Of a stretch of DNA of 64,000 bases, positions 24,488 to 32,248 are shown one piece after another. Where the stretch lies: the NCBI RefSeq assembly GCF_900608595.1, contig NZ_UWYY01000001.1, positions 1-64,000 on the forward strand. Direction: 5' to 3'. The position numbers and the translations under genes are program-made. The DNA is from Promicromonospora panici (GTDB lineage: Bacteria; Actinomycetota; Actinomycetes; Actinomycetales; Cellulomonadaceae). The notes below the pieces were generated by a model. It was not told the origin of the DNA. It saw only the letters and a list, made by a program, of their open reading frames with translations, and did not search any database. Within the stretch, counting starts at the first letter, position 1, and each line of letters begins with the position of its first letter.

Positions 24488-26041
24488 ATGGCCGATGCTC
24501 TACCCCCGTCCGACGTCCGGCAGCCCGACGAGCCGCAGCCCGCCGCGCCCCGTTCCGCCGAGGGCGTGGCCGGGCGCGTGCTGAACTGGTTCGGCGTCGA
24601 CTCCGACTGGGAGCGAGTGCCCGCAGGACGTGTCGCATACCGCCGGGACCTGCTGCTGGGGGCGTGCTTCGGGGTGTTCGCGGCGATCTCGGTAGAGCTG
24701 GGCCGCAGCATGGGCATCTTCGAAGAGACCCCGGAGCCGCTGTGGCTCATCATGCTGCTGGCGGTGGTCAGCATGCTCCCGCTGGCCTGGCGCCGCCGCT
24801 ACCCCCTGGTCTCGCTCGTGCTCGTCTATGGGATGTGGCTCGCGATCGGTCTGACCATCAGTGCCATCACGGTGCTCATGCCGATGCAGATCCTGTACTT
24901 CGTCGCCCTCTTCACGGCGGTGGCCTGGGCGCGCGACCGGCGGGCGATGCTGATCGTGGTCAGCGCCTGCGTGCTGATGATGTTCACGTGGCTCATCTGG
25001 ATGTTCGCCGTGCAGCAGGGCATCGAGACGCTCCTCGAGGAGTTTCCGACCCCTGCGGACTGGCCAGGCCTGATGGAGCCGTATCTCGCGAACGCCGTCT
25101 ACCAGCTCATCATGAACATCGCGTTCTTCGGCGGCGCCGTCGTGGCGGGCCAGATGCAGTGGAACGCAGCCCGGCGGCGGGAGCAGCTCGCTGACCAGGC
25201 GGTCACCATCGAGAAGCAGGCCGCGGCCCTCACGGACCAGGCCATCGTCGCCGAGCGGGTGCGGATCGCACGCGAGCTGCACGACGTCGTCGCGCACCAC
25301 GTGTCGGTGATCGGGATCCAGGCGGCCGCCGCCCGCCGCGTCCTGGGCCGCGACCCGGCCCTGGCCGCGGAGGCGCTCGTCACCATCGAACGCGAGTCGC
25401 GCGAGGGTGTCGCGCAGATGCGGAACCTGGTGGGCACGCTCCGCTCGGTGCCCGACGGCGGCGCCTCGGGCGCAGAGGCCGGGCCGGACGGCGCCTCCCG
25501 GGCGCCCGAGCCAGGGCTCGCGGACCTCCCGGCGCTCACCGCCGCCGACTACGACGGCCTCGACACCACCTTCCACCAGGTCGAGGAGCCGGCGGGCGCC
25601 GCAGCCGACGTGCCCGCCCCCATGGGCCTGAGCCTCTACCGCACCGCCCAGGAGGCGATGGCGAACGTGCGCAAGCACTCGACCGCCCGCTCGGCAACGG
25701 TCACGCTCCGCGTGGTGCGCGACGCCGCGATATCGGCGGGTGACCAGTTCGCACACGGCTTCGCCGAGGTGGAGGTGCTCGACGACGGTCGCGCCCGCCA
25801 CGGGACGTCCGGCTCCGGACTCGGACTGCTCGGGATCCGGGAACGCGCGGTGACCCACCAGGGCGTCGTCGAGATCGGGCCGCGGGCGACCGGCGGGTTC
25901 CGGGTCAGGATGCGGCTGCCGCTGCCCGCACCCGACCCGGGCCCGGTCCCCGCCGTCTCTCCGGCGGAACAGGCGGCGGAGGGCCGGCCGGAGGCCCCCG
26001 CCCAGACCCTGTCGGCCATCCGTCCGGAGGCGGCTCGATGA
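24488..26041 (+). CDS. Sensor histidine kinase, NarL/DesK-type (HisKA_3)
   Basis: 517-residue membrane kinase with about five or six hydrophobic segments between residues 52 and 225, then a coiled coil and the HisKA_3 dimerisation helix ARELHDVVAHHVSVIGIQ, in which His265 is the phosphorylation site. A C-terminal ATPase domain follows, with NVRKHS (N box) and GSGLGLLGIRER. It lacks a sizeable extracytoplasmic sensor, so the stimulus may be sensed in the membrane. Start ATG 24488 is 6 nt behind a TACTCT hexamer. Its stop overlaps the response regulator start by ATGA. Confidence 0.92.
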   Translation: MADALPPSDVRQPDEPQPAAPRSAEGVAGRVLNWFGVDSDWERVPAGRVAYRRDLLLGACFGVFAAISVELGRSMGIFEETPEPLWLIMLLAVVSMLPLAWRRRYPLVSLVLVYGMWLAIGLTISAITVLMPMQILYFVALFTAVAWARDRRAMLIVVSACVLMMFTWLIWMFAVQQGIETLLEEFPTPADWPGLMEPYLANAVYQLIMNIAFFGGAVVAGQMQWNAARRREQLADQAVTIEKQAAALTDQAIVAERVRIARELHDVVAHHVSVIGIQAAAARRVLGRDPALAAEALVTIERESREGVAQMRNLVGTLRSVPDGGASGAEAGPDGASRAPEPGLADLPALTAADYDGLDTTFHQVEEPAGAAADVPAPMGLSLYRTAQEAMANVRKHSTARSATVTLRVVRDAAISAGDQFAHGFAEVEVLDDGRARHGTSGSGLGLLGIRERAVTHQGVVEIGPRATGGFRVRMRLPLPAPDPGPVPAVSPAEQAAEGRPEAPAQTLSAIRPEAAR

Positions 26042-26730
26042 CGCGCGTGCTGCTGGTCGACGACCAGGCGTTGGTGCGCTCCGGCTTCTCGCTCATCCTG
26101 TCGGTGGAGGACGACTTCGAGGTCGTCGGCGAGGCCGGTGACGGCGCCGCCGCGATCGAGCTGACCCGCGAGCTCCGGCCCGACATCGTGCTCATGGACG
26201 TCCAGATGCCCGTCATGGACGGCATCGAGGCCACCCGCCGGATCGTCGCCGAGGACCTCGCGAAGGTGCTGGTGCTGACGACGTTCGACCACGACGAGTA
26301 CGTGTTCGACGGCCTCGCGGCCGGCGCGTCCGGGTTCCTCCTGAAGAACTCGGACGCGGAGCACCTCGTGGAGGCGGTGCGGACGCTGGCGGCCGGGCAC
26401 GCGCTGCTCGCACCACAGATCACCCGGCGGGTAATCGAGCAGATGGTGGCGGGGGAGCGGCTGTCGTCGGCCGAGCGGAACCCGCTGGTCGAGCCCGTCG
26501 AGACCCGGCCCGCTCAGGACCCGGCCCCCGCCGGACTCGCCCTCCTCACACCGCGCGAGCGCGAAGTGTTCGAGCTCGTGGGCACGGGGCTGTCGAACGC
26601 GGAGATCGCCTCGACCCTGTACCTCGGCGAGGCCACGGTGAAGACGCACGTCTCGAACGTGCTGTCCAAGCTGCACCTGCGAGACCGCGTCCAAGCGGTG
26701 GTGCTCGCGCACAGGGTGGGCCTCGTCTGA
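26038..26730 (+). CDS. NarL/LuxR-type response regulator (pair of the upstream kinase)
   Basis: 230 residues. A receiver domain (LLVDDQALVRSGF, phospho-Asp54 in VLMDVQMP, Lys in LLKNSD) and a C-terminal LuxR helix-turn-helix (LTPREREVFELVGTGLSNAEIASTLYLGEATVKTHVSNVL, about 165-205). The linker is unusually long and contains LVEPVETR (residue 149 onward), encoded by a 19-bp repeat also present in the kinase gene at 62.6 kb. Coupled to the kinase by a 4-nt overlap. Confidence 0.93.
   Translation: MTRVLLVDDQALVRSGFSLILSVEDDFEVVGEAGDGAAAIELTRELRPDIVLMDVQMPVMDGIEATRRIVAEDLAKVLVLTTFDHDEYVFDGLAAGASGFLLKNSDAEHLVEAVRTLAAGHALLAPQITRRVIEQMVAGERLSSAERNPLVEPVETRPAQDPAPAGLALLTPREREVFELVGTGLSNAEIASTLYLGEATVKTHVSNVLSKLHLRDRVQAVVLAHRVGLV
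26487..26505. repeat. 19-bp intragenic repeat, copy in the response-regulator linker
   Basis: GGTCGAGCCCGTCGAGACC. It matches the reverse complement of 62595-62613 at 18 of 19 positions and is read in the same frame in both genes (VEPVET). Confidence 0.8.
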
Positions 26731-26750
26731 GGTCGGCCAGCGCGCCCGCG

Positions 26751-26801
26751 GGTGTCAACGATCGTCGACACCGAGAGCCAATGTCAGCGATCGGTGACAT
26801 T
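26751..26801. promoter_or_regulatory. Two tandem 22-bp palindromes with CGATCG cores
   Basis: GGTGTC-AA-CGATCG-TC-GACACC (26751-26772) and AATGTCA-G-CGATCG-G-TGACATT (26780-26801), 7 nt apart and 29 nt centre to centre. They look like paired operator sites or a short repeat. The rest of the 337-bp gap (26731-27067) is relatively AT-rich toward its right end and holds a hairpin and no supported gene. Confidence 0.55.
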
Positions 26802-26986
26802 AGTCCGCTGCGCTCGTCATGGACGAGCAGGAGGCCTTCTACCAGGGCAAGCTCGCGATGAAATTCGGTGACCAGTACGGGATCCGGCGCATCGGCTGGC
26901 GTGCCATGGAGAAGTTGGCCTTTATCCGCTCTGGCGAATGTGTCCCTGGCGGGATGTCCGCTTCTTTGCCTTCCTTGGATATGCGC

Positions 26987-27017
26987 GAGAAGCGGGGCTG
27001 GTGCGGCCCCGCTTCTC
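26987..27017. terminator. Terminator hairpin after the Pro-rich surface protein gene
   Basis: Perfect 12-bp stem GAGAAGCGGGGC / GCCCCGCTTCTC with a 7-nt loop, about 50 nt beyond the stop of the minus-strand gene. Confidence 0.8.
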
Positions 27018-27067
27018 ATCGTCCGCGGAAATGCGACGGGAGAAACGGACTATTAGGTGGAATCTGC

Positions 27068-27820
27068 TTAATTGCTCGGAGAGGGCTCGGGCGAAGGCTC
27101 CGTTGTCGGTTCCGGTGAGGGTTCCGTGGTCGGCTCCTCCGTGGGCTCTTCAGTGGGCTCCGGCGTCGGCTCTTCTGTCGGCTCTTCCGTCGGCTCTTCG
27201 GTCGGCTCTTCCGACGGCGGAGGAGTAGTGGGCTCTTCCGACGGCGGGTTGGTCGGCTCCTCGGACGGCGGGTCCGTCGGCTCCGGCGTGGGCGTCGGGG
27301 TCGGCGTCGGCGTGGGATCCGGCGACGGCGTAGGTGTCGGCGTCGGGGTAGGCGTGGGCTCGGGCGTCGGCCGCGGGCTCTGCGACGGCGGCGGCGTGGG
27401 GCTCTGCGAAGGCGGCCGTGTCGGCTGGACCGAGGGCTTGGACGGGCTGCTGGGCCCTGAACCCTGGCCGAAGTCGATGCCCGGCAGGGGCGCCATGGTG
27501 AAGTTCCCGGTCGGCTGACCGGCGCCCGGGTCGGCCATGTGCCGGGGCGTGTACGCCGGCTTGGGCGCCGGCGTGTACGTGAACGGGCTGCTCTGCGGCG
27601 CCGGCTTCGAGTGCACGTCGACCGTGCCCTTCTCCCCCGGCACCGGCTCGCGCTTCAGCATCATGGGCGGCAGGCCCTGCAGGGCGTCCGGCACGGCGGG
27701 CGCTGCCGTCGTGTCCCGGTCCTGCTCGGGCCCGGGCGGCTGCACCGCCACGGCACCCACGATGCCCGCCGTCAGCACGAAGGCCGCGGCTGTTCCAGTG
27801 ACGATCAAACGGTTGCGCAC
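27068..27820 (-). CDS. Pro/Thr/Glu-rich exported protein
   Basis: 250 residues. A signal anchor or signal peptide (MRNRLIVTGTAAAFVLTAGI) is followed by a poorly conserved middle and, from about residue 130, a low-complexity tail of SP/TP/EP repeats turning into EEPT and EPS repeats. Such stalks span cell walls. No sortase motif or second membrane helix is present at the C-terminus (ends EPSPEPSPSN). GTG 27820 was chosen because GGGGGAG lies 6 nt upstream; the frame extends to 27952 with an unlikely N-terminus. Function unknown. Confidence 0.65.
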   Translation of the reverse strand: MRNRLIVTGTAAAFVLTAGIVGAVAVQPPGPEQDRDTTAAPAVPDALQGLPPMMLKREPVPGEKGTVDVHSKPAPQSSPFTYTPAPKPAYTPRHMADPGAGQPTGNFTMAPLPGIDFGQGSGPSSPSKPSVQPTRPPSQSPTPPPSQSPRPTPEPTPTPTPTPTPSPDPTPTPTPTPTPEPTDPPSEEPTNPPSEEPTTPPPSEEPTEEPTEEPTEEPTPEPTEEPTEEPTTEPSPEPTTEPSPEPSPSN

Positions 27821-28076
27821 GCTTAGCTCCCCCTGCGGGTTCAGATACTGCCTTGTGCCCATCTGCGGCGACGCTTCGGTCTTCGTGATCGAAACTCGAA
27901 ACATCCCCCGGAGCGCAGTGCTCATCTCTCCGTGGACGGACTGTCGAACCATTCAGCGCCGCTGTTGTTCGTGCGGCGTTCCGGACGGGACAATACGTGG
28001 CAGAACACCATTGGCAACCGGAACCTGTAATACCAGGTCAACCCCGGTGGGGGTGCGGAGGGCAAGCCGGAGTGGT

Positions 28077-28132
28077 CGGCAGAATGTCAGGACATCGGCA
28101 ACTCGAAATGCCGATCTCCTGACATTTTGCCG
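28077..28132. repeat. Intergenic 24-bp palindrome
   Basis: Arms 28077-28100 and 28109-28132 pair at 22 of 24 positions (core AATGTCAGGA / TCCTGACATT), 8-nt loop. It lies in a 414-bp gap (27821-28234) that otherwise shows only a small inverted repeat ACCTG-N6-CAGGT at 28023-28038 around TAATAC and the -10 hexamer of the next gene. Confidence 0.8.
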
Positions 28133-28221
28133 AACGCACCAGGTGGGCGGCCCGGGGCGGCCCATTCGAGAGGGGGAGCGGGTTCCACCTCTCGGTGGAT
28201 CCGCGGCCGGAGGCCGGCCTC

Positions 28222-28227
28222 TAGCGT
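28222..28227 (+). promoter_or_regulatory. -10 TAGCGT for the ABC exporter ATPase
   Basis: Hexamer with a 7-nt spacer to ATG 28235. Confidence 0.5.
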
Positions 28228-28234
28228 GGCCGCC

Positions 28235-29179
28235 ATGAGCGATCTGGAGGTGCGGGATCTCACCCGCGTGTTCGTGTCGGGCGGCACACCCCGGCGAGCC
28301 GTGGACGGCGCGGGCTTCACGGCGTCGTCGGGCCTGCTCACGGGGTTCGTGGGGAGCAACGGAGCGGGCAAGACGACGACCATGCGGATGATCATGGGTG
28401 TCCTGGCGATCACGAGCGGCGAGGTGCTGTTCGACGGCGCCCCGGTCACCCGGCAGGACCGCCGCGAGTTCGGGTACATGCCCGAGGAGCGCGGCCTCTA
28501 CCCCAAGCAGCCCGTGCTGGACCAGCTCGTCTACCTGGCGCGGCTGCGGGGCATCGCCGCGTCGGCCGCGCGCCGCGAGGTGCTGGAGCACCTCGACCGG
28601 CTGGGGCTCGCGGACCGGGCGAAGGAGCACGTGGAGAAGCTGTCGCTCGGTAACCAGCAGCGCGTGCAGATCGTCGCGGCGGTCATGGGGCAGCCCAAGG
28701 CGCTCGTCCTCGACGAGCCGTTCAGCGGCCTCGACCCGGCGGCCGTGGACGCCATGGTCGACCTGCTGCGCGAGCACACGCGGCGCGGGGTGCCCGTGCT
28801 GTTCAGCTCGCACCAGCTCGACCTCGTGGAGCGCCTGTGCGAGCGGCTGGTCATCCTCGGCGGGGGCAGGGTCCTCGCGAACGGCAGCCCCGACGAGCTG
28901 CGCGCCCAGGGCGTGACCCGGCACCGGCTCATCCTGTCGGGCGACGCGGGTTTCGTCCGCGGAGTACCGGGTGTCCTGGCCGTGGACGTGGACGGCCCGT
29001 CCGCGCTGGTCGAGGTGCGGGACGACGGCGCGGCCACCCGCCTCCTGTCGGCCGCCCTGGAGCGGGGCGCCGTCCACGAGTTCTCCCCCGTCCGGCCGAC
29101 GCTGGCCCAGATCTACCGGGAGATGACCGCGCAAGCCGGAGCGGAGCCGCAGGCTCACGCGGACGAGGAGACGGTGTGA
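28235..29179 (+). CDS. ABC transporter ATPase (NatA-type exporter)
   Basis: 314 residues. Walker A GSNGAGKTTT, a Q-loop region, signature LSLGNQQR, Walker B ALVLDEPFSGLD and the switch His in FSSHQLD are all present. The C-terminal domain of about 90 residues (residues 225-314) is typical of NatA/EcsA-like exporters. The start is leaderless-looking (TAGCGT, 7 nt). It overlaps or nearly abuts the permease gene and precedes the propeller array on the same strand, so it may be co-transcribed with the first propeller gene. Confidence 0.93.
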   Translation: MSDLEVRDLTRVFVSGGTPRRAVDGAGFTASSGLLTGFVGSNGAGKTTTMRMIMGVLAITSGEVLFDGAPVTRQDRREFGYMPEERGLYPKQPVLDQLVYLARLRGIAASAARREVLEHLDRLGLADRAKEHVEKLSLGNQQRVQIVAAVMGQPKALVLDEPFSGLDPAAVDAMVDLLREHTRRGVPVLFSSHQLDLVERLCERLVILGGGRVLANGSPDELRAQGVTRHRLILSGDAGFVRGVPGVLAVDVDGPSALVEVRDDGAATRLLSAALERGAVHEFSPVRPTLAQIYREMTAQAGAEPQAHADEETV

Positions 29180-29199
29180 GCCGCGAGAGAGGAGACGGC

Positions 29200-30414
29200 G
29201 TGCGCAACGCCTGGATGGTGGTGGCGACCCGCGAGATCGTGGTGCGGGCGCTCAACAAGGGCTTCCTGATCGGCCTCGCGGTCACCATCGCGATGATCGG
29301 CGGGCTGATCGGCTTCACGTCCTACATGGAGAGCCGCACCCAGTCGTTCGACGTCGCGGTCGTCGCCGGGGACGAGTCGGCGGCGACCGCGCTGGAGTCG
29401 GCGGCCGACGGGCGGGGCGCCGCGTCGGCGTCCGACGACCGGGTAGAGCTCACCGTGGTGCGGGTGGACGACGCGGCGGCAGCCGAGGCCGCCCTCGAGG
29501 ACGAGACCGCCGACGCGTGGCTCAGCTCCGGCGCCGGCGTGACCGGCACCGACGGCTGGACCCTGTCCGGCTGGCGGGACCCCGACTCGGACCTCGCCCA
29601 GCTCATCGAGACCACGGTGCGCGACCAGGTCCTGGCGGGCCACGCGTCCGACGCCGGGACCACCATGTCCGCCCTCACCGCGGGCAGCGAGGTCGAGACC
29701 GAACGGCTCGACGGCAACCCGGTGGACCCGCAGATCGTGTTCATGGCCGGGTTCGTGCTCGCGTTCCTGTTCTTCATAGGCGCCGTCGGGTCGGGCGCGA
29801 TGATCGCGGGCAGCGTGATCGAGGAGAAGCAGTCCCGGCTCGTCGAGATCATCGCGACCGCCGTGCCGCTGCGGCAGCTGCTGGCGGGCAAGATCATCGG
29901 CAGCTCGGCGATCGCACTGGGACAGAACCTGTTGCTCGCCGGAGTCGGGCTCGTCGGGGTCTCGTTCACCGACCTCTCGGCGATCCTGCCCGCGATGACG
30001 GCCACGATGGTCTGGTTCGTCGTCTTCTTCACCGTCGGGTTCGTCGCGGTGGCAGCCCTGTACGCGGTCGCCGGCTCCCTCGCGTCGCGCACGGAGGACC
30101 TCCAGTACACGACCAGCCCCCTGATGATGCTGCTCATGGGCGTGTACATCGTGACGTTCTCGGCAGACGGCGTGCTCGAACGCGTCCTGTCGTACATCCC
30201 GCCGGCGTCGATCGTGTCGATGCCCGTGCGGGTGCTCAACGGGGACGCCCTGTGGTGGGAGCCGCTCGTGTCGCTCCTCGTCCTCGTGGCGGCCACGGTC
30301 GGGGCCGTGCTTCTCAGCGAGCGCGCCTACCGCGGGGCGCTCATGCAGACGGGCGGCCGGGTTACCTGGAGGACTGCCATGGCCGGAGAGCGGGGCACTA
30401 CCCTCGGGGCGTGA
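29200..30414 (+). CDS. ABC-2 type permease (NatB-like)
   Basis: 404 residues. A first membrane helix (about 22-43), a large extracytoplasmic domain (about 45-180) and five or six C-terminal helices including SGAMIAGSVIEEKQSRLVEIIATAVPLRQLLAGKI, the conserved cytoplasmic turn of NatB-type sodium or drug exporters. Two starts have good sites: GTG 29200 (AGAGGAG, 29187-29193) and GTG 29176, which overlaps the ATPase stop. I prefer 29200 because it gives the family N-terminus. Its stop overlaps the start of the first propeller gene (GTGA). Confidence 0.9.
   Translation: MRNAWMVVATREIVVRALNKGFLIGLAVTIAMIGGLIGFTSYMESRTQSFDVAVVAGDESAATALESAADGRGAASASDDRVELTVVRVDDAAAAEAALEDETADAWLSSGAGVTGTDGWTLSGWRDPDSDLAQLIETTVRDQVLAGHASDAGTTMSALTAGSEVETERLDGNPVDPQIVFMAGFVLAFLFFIGAVGSGAMIAGSVIEEKQSRLVEIIATAVPLRQLLAGKIIGSSAIALGQNLLLAGVGLVGVSFTDLSAILPAMTATMVWFVVFFTVGFVAVAALYAVAGSLASRTEDLQYTTSPLMMLLMGVYIVTFSADGVLERVLSYIPPASIVSMPVRVLNGDALWWEPLVSLLVLVAATVGAVLLSERAYRGALMQTGGRVTWRTAMAGERGTTLGA
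30399..30404 (+). promoter_or_regulatory. -10 TACCCT for propeller gene 1
   Basis: Lies inside the last codons of the permease gene; 6-nt spacer to GTG 30411. Confidence 0.5.
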
Positions 30415-32165
30415 CCGAACGCACCCAGCACGATGCCACCGGGCCAAGGACCCCCGATCCCGAGAAGGTGCACACCTTCGACCTCATCGACGAGGTGCCC
30501 GGGGTGTCCGACAGCGCGCAGGGCCCGGACGGCGGCGGCGACGGCGACGCACCCGACCCCGAGCCCGCCCCGACCGAGGAGCCCGGCCCCCGCGAGCCCG
30601 GCCGGTTCGCGGTGGCGCTCGCGGGCGCCCGCTCCGCCGTCGGGCGGACGGCGCGGCGTGGTGCGGCGGCAGTCCGACGGCGGATCCCCGCGACGCGCCG
30701 CGGCAAGGCGATGCTGGCCGTGGGGACGGCGGCCGTCGTCGTGCTGGTGGTCGCGGCCGGGGTGCTGGTGGACACGCAGCTCCGGCACCGGGCGCTCCTC
30801 GCCACGCCCGGCGGCGTGCGGAGCCTGGCGGAGAAGCCCGCCGAGCAGTGGTCGATCGGCCTCGACGACCCGATCTCGGCGACCCTGGTCCGGATGCCGG
30901 GTGTGCTCGCGGTCGCCGGCGGGGGAGAGGTCCGCGGTGTGGACCCCGCCTCGGGCGAGGTGCGGTGGACCGCCGACGTCGGGGATGACGCGAGCTGCGG
31001 CCCGGTGGCGGGCCTGGGCAGCGCGGGGCCGGGCGCCGTGGAACCGGCGGACCCCCTGGTCTGTGTCAGCCAGGCTGGTGCGGGCAAGCAGGAGGTCACG
31101 GTGATCGACCCGGACGGTGCCGCGAAGACCCGCGAGGTCGACTCCGGCGTGGTCGTCCCGGCCGCCGGCGGTGGCCTGGTCTCCTTCGAGCTGGCCGGCG
31201 GCGATCAGGAGCGGCGGCCCGTGGTGGTGGACAAGCTCGGCGTCCCTCACCTCCCGAAGGGCTTCGTCGGGCCCGACCTCGTGGTGCGCACCGAGGACGC
31301 CCGGACCGGCGCGGAGCGCTGGAGCGAGACCGTCCCGTTCGCTGCCCCGCGGCCCGAGAGCTGCGTCAGCTACGACCAGAACGAACCGATGCTGGACGTC
31401 GCCGGGGCGCTCGCCTGGGACGTGCGGGACGCCGTCGTGGAGGTGCAGGGTTGCGGTGTCTCGGCGGCGTTCCTGCGCGACGGCACGCGGCTCGACGACC
31501 CGAAAGACCCGGACGACCCGCCGGCCGACGGCATGGACGTCGCGTCGTTCGCGCCGCTGCCGGACGGCGGCTGGGTCGAGCCGGGCAGCGGGTCGGCCGA
31601 CTCGGGCGTGCCCAACGATGTGGTGCACCTGCAGGACGGCGGCAGCGTGACCCTCGACGGCCAGGTCCTCGTGCCGTGGGTCTCGGACGGCCGCGACCCA
31701 GGGCTGGTGCTGGAGCGGGTCGGTCCGGGGACGGAGGCCAGGTCCACCGACGAGGGCGACGCCGGCGCGCGCCTCTGGACGGCCCCCCGCCTCGCGGCCA
31801 CGACGCTGCTGGCCCGCGTGTCCGGCACCGCCGTCGTCGTGGACGAGGAGGGCGCGGTACGCGCCATCGACCTCGGCACGGGTGCCGACCGCTGGACCCT
31901 CGACCCGGAGGTCCTCTCGCTCGGCGACATGGCGTGGGTCGCGCAGTCGCTCGTCTTCGGGGCCTACACGGACGGTGACACCCTGCTGCTTCCGGTGTCC
32001 GCGAGCCCGGACAGCGAGGCGTCGGGCCTGCGGCTGCTCGCGATCGACCTCCGCGACGGCTCCGTGCGCTGGGAGATCGAGCAGGAGACCCCGTACACCC
32101 AGCTCGTCAGCGTCGACGGATACCTGGCGCAGATCACGCAGCAGGGGGTCGTGGGCCTCGGCTGA
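30411..32165 (+). CDS. Membrane-anchored PQQ-like beta-propeller protein 1
   Basis: 584 residues. A cytoplasmic N-terminal tail holds HTFDLIDEV (Phe23-Asp24-Leu25) and a long Pro/Glu-rich stretch, then one membrane helix at about 101-123 and an extracytoplasmic propeller with blades such as VRGVDPASGEVRWTADV and VRAIDLGTGADRWTLD. Conserved Cys positions of the array seen here are SCGP, LVCVSQ, ESC and GCGV; the CxxxxC pair of paralogs 3-5 is absent. Ends GVVGLG. It is the most divergent member and is fused by GTGA overlap to the ABC permease. No PQQ-dehydrogenase catalytic residues are evident. Function unknown. Confidence 0.8.
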   Translation: MTERTQHDATGPRTPDPEKVHTFDLIDEVPGVSDSAQGPDGGGDGDAPDPEPAPTEEPGPREPGRFAVALAGARSAVGRTARRGAAAVRRRIPATRRGKAMLAVGTAAVVVLVVAAGVLVDTQLRHRALLATPGGVRSLAEKPAEQWSIGLDDPISATLVRMPGVLAVAGGGEVRGVDPASGEVRWTADVGDDASCGPVAGLGSAGPGAVEPADPLVCVSQAGAGKQEVTVIDPDGAAKTREVDSGVVVPAAGGGLVSFELAGGDQERRPVVVDKLGVPHLPKGFVGPDLVVRTEDARTGAERWSETVPFAAPRPESCVSYDQNEPMLDVAGALAWDVRDAVVEVQGCGVSAAFLRDGTRLDDPKDPDDPPADGMDVASFAPLPDGGWVEPGSGSADSGVPNDVVHLQDGGSVTLDGQVLVPWVSDGRDPGLVLERVGPGTEARSTDEGDAGARLWTAPRLAATTLLARVSGTAVVVDEEGAVRAIDLGTGADRWTLDPEVLSLGDMAWVAQSLVFGAYTDGDTLLLPVSASPDSEASGLRLLAIDLRDGSVRWEIEQETPYTQLVSVDGYLAQITQQGVVGLG

Positions 32166-32236
32166 CAGCCGATCCCGCCTCGTCGGCAGAGCGCCCTCGT
32201 CGGCAGGGCGCCCCCTGAGCTCGCAGGTCACGCGGG

Positions 32237-32242
32237 TAGGCT
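32237..32242 (+). promoter_or_regulatory. -10 TAGGCT for propeller gene 2
   Basis: 6-nt spacer to ATG 32249. Confidence 0.55.
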
Positions 32243-32248
32243 CCCGCC

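Noticed and set aside
26819-27118. Possible 100-codon gene beginning MDEQEAFYQGKLAMKFGDQY
   Set aside because: The first 35 codons look coding-like, but there is no ribosome binding site or -10 at the right spacing, the frame runs through the terminator hairpin and into the opposite-strand gene, and the C-terminal half is implausible. At best a gene remnant.
27068-27440. Low-complexity TP/EP repeat as an assembly artefact or VNTR
   Set aside because: Codons vary between repeats while the peptide pattern is kept, as expected for a selected Pro-rich stalk.
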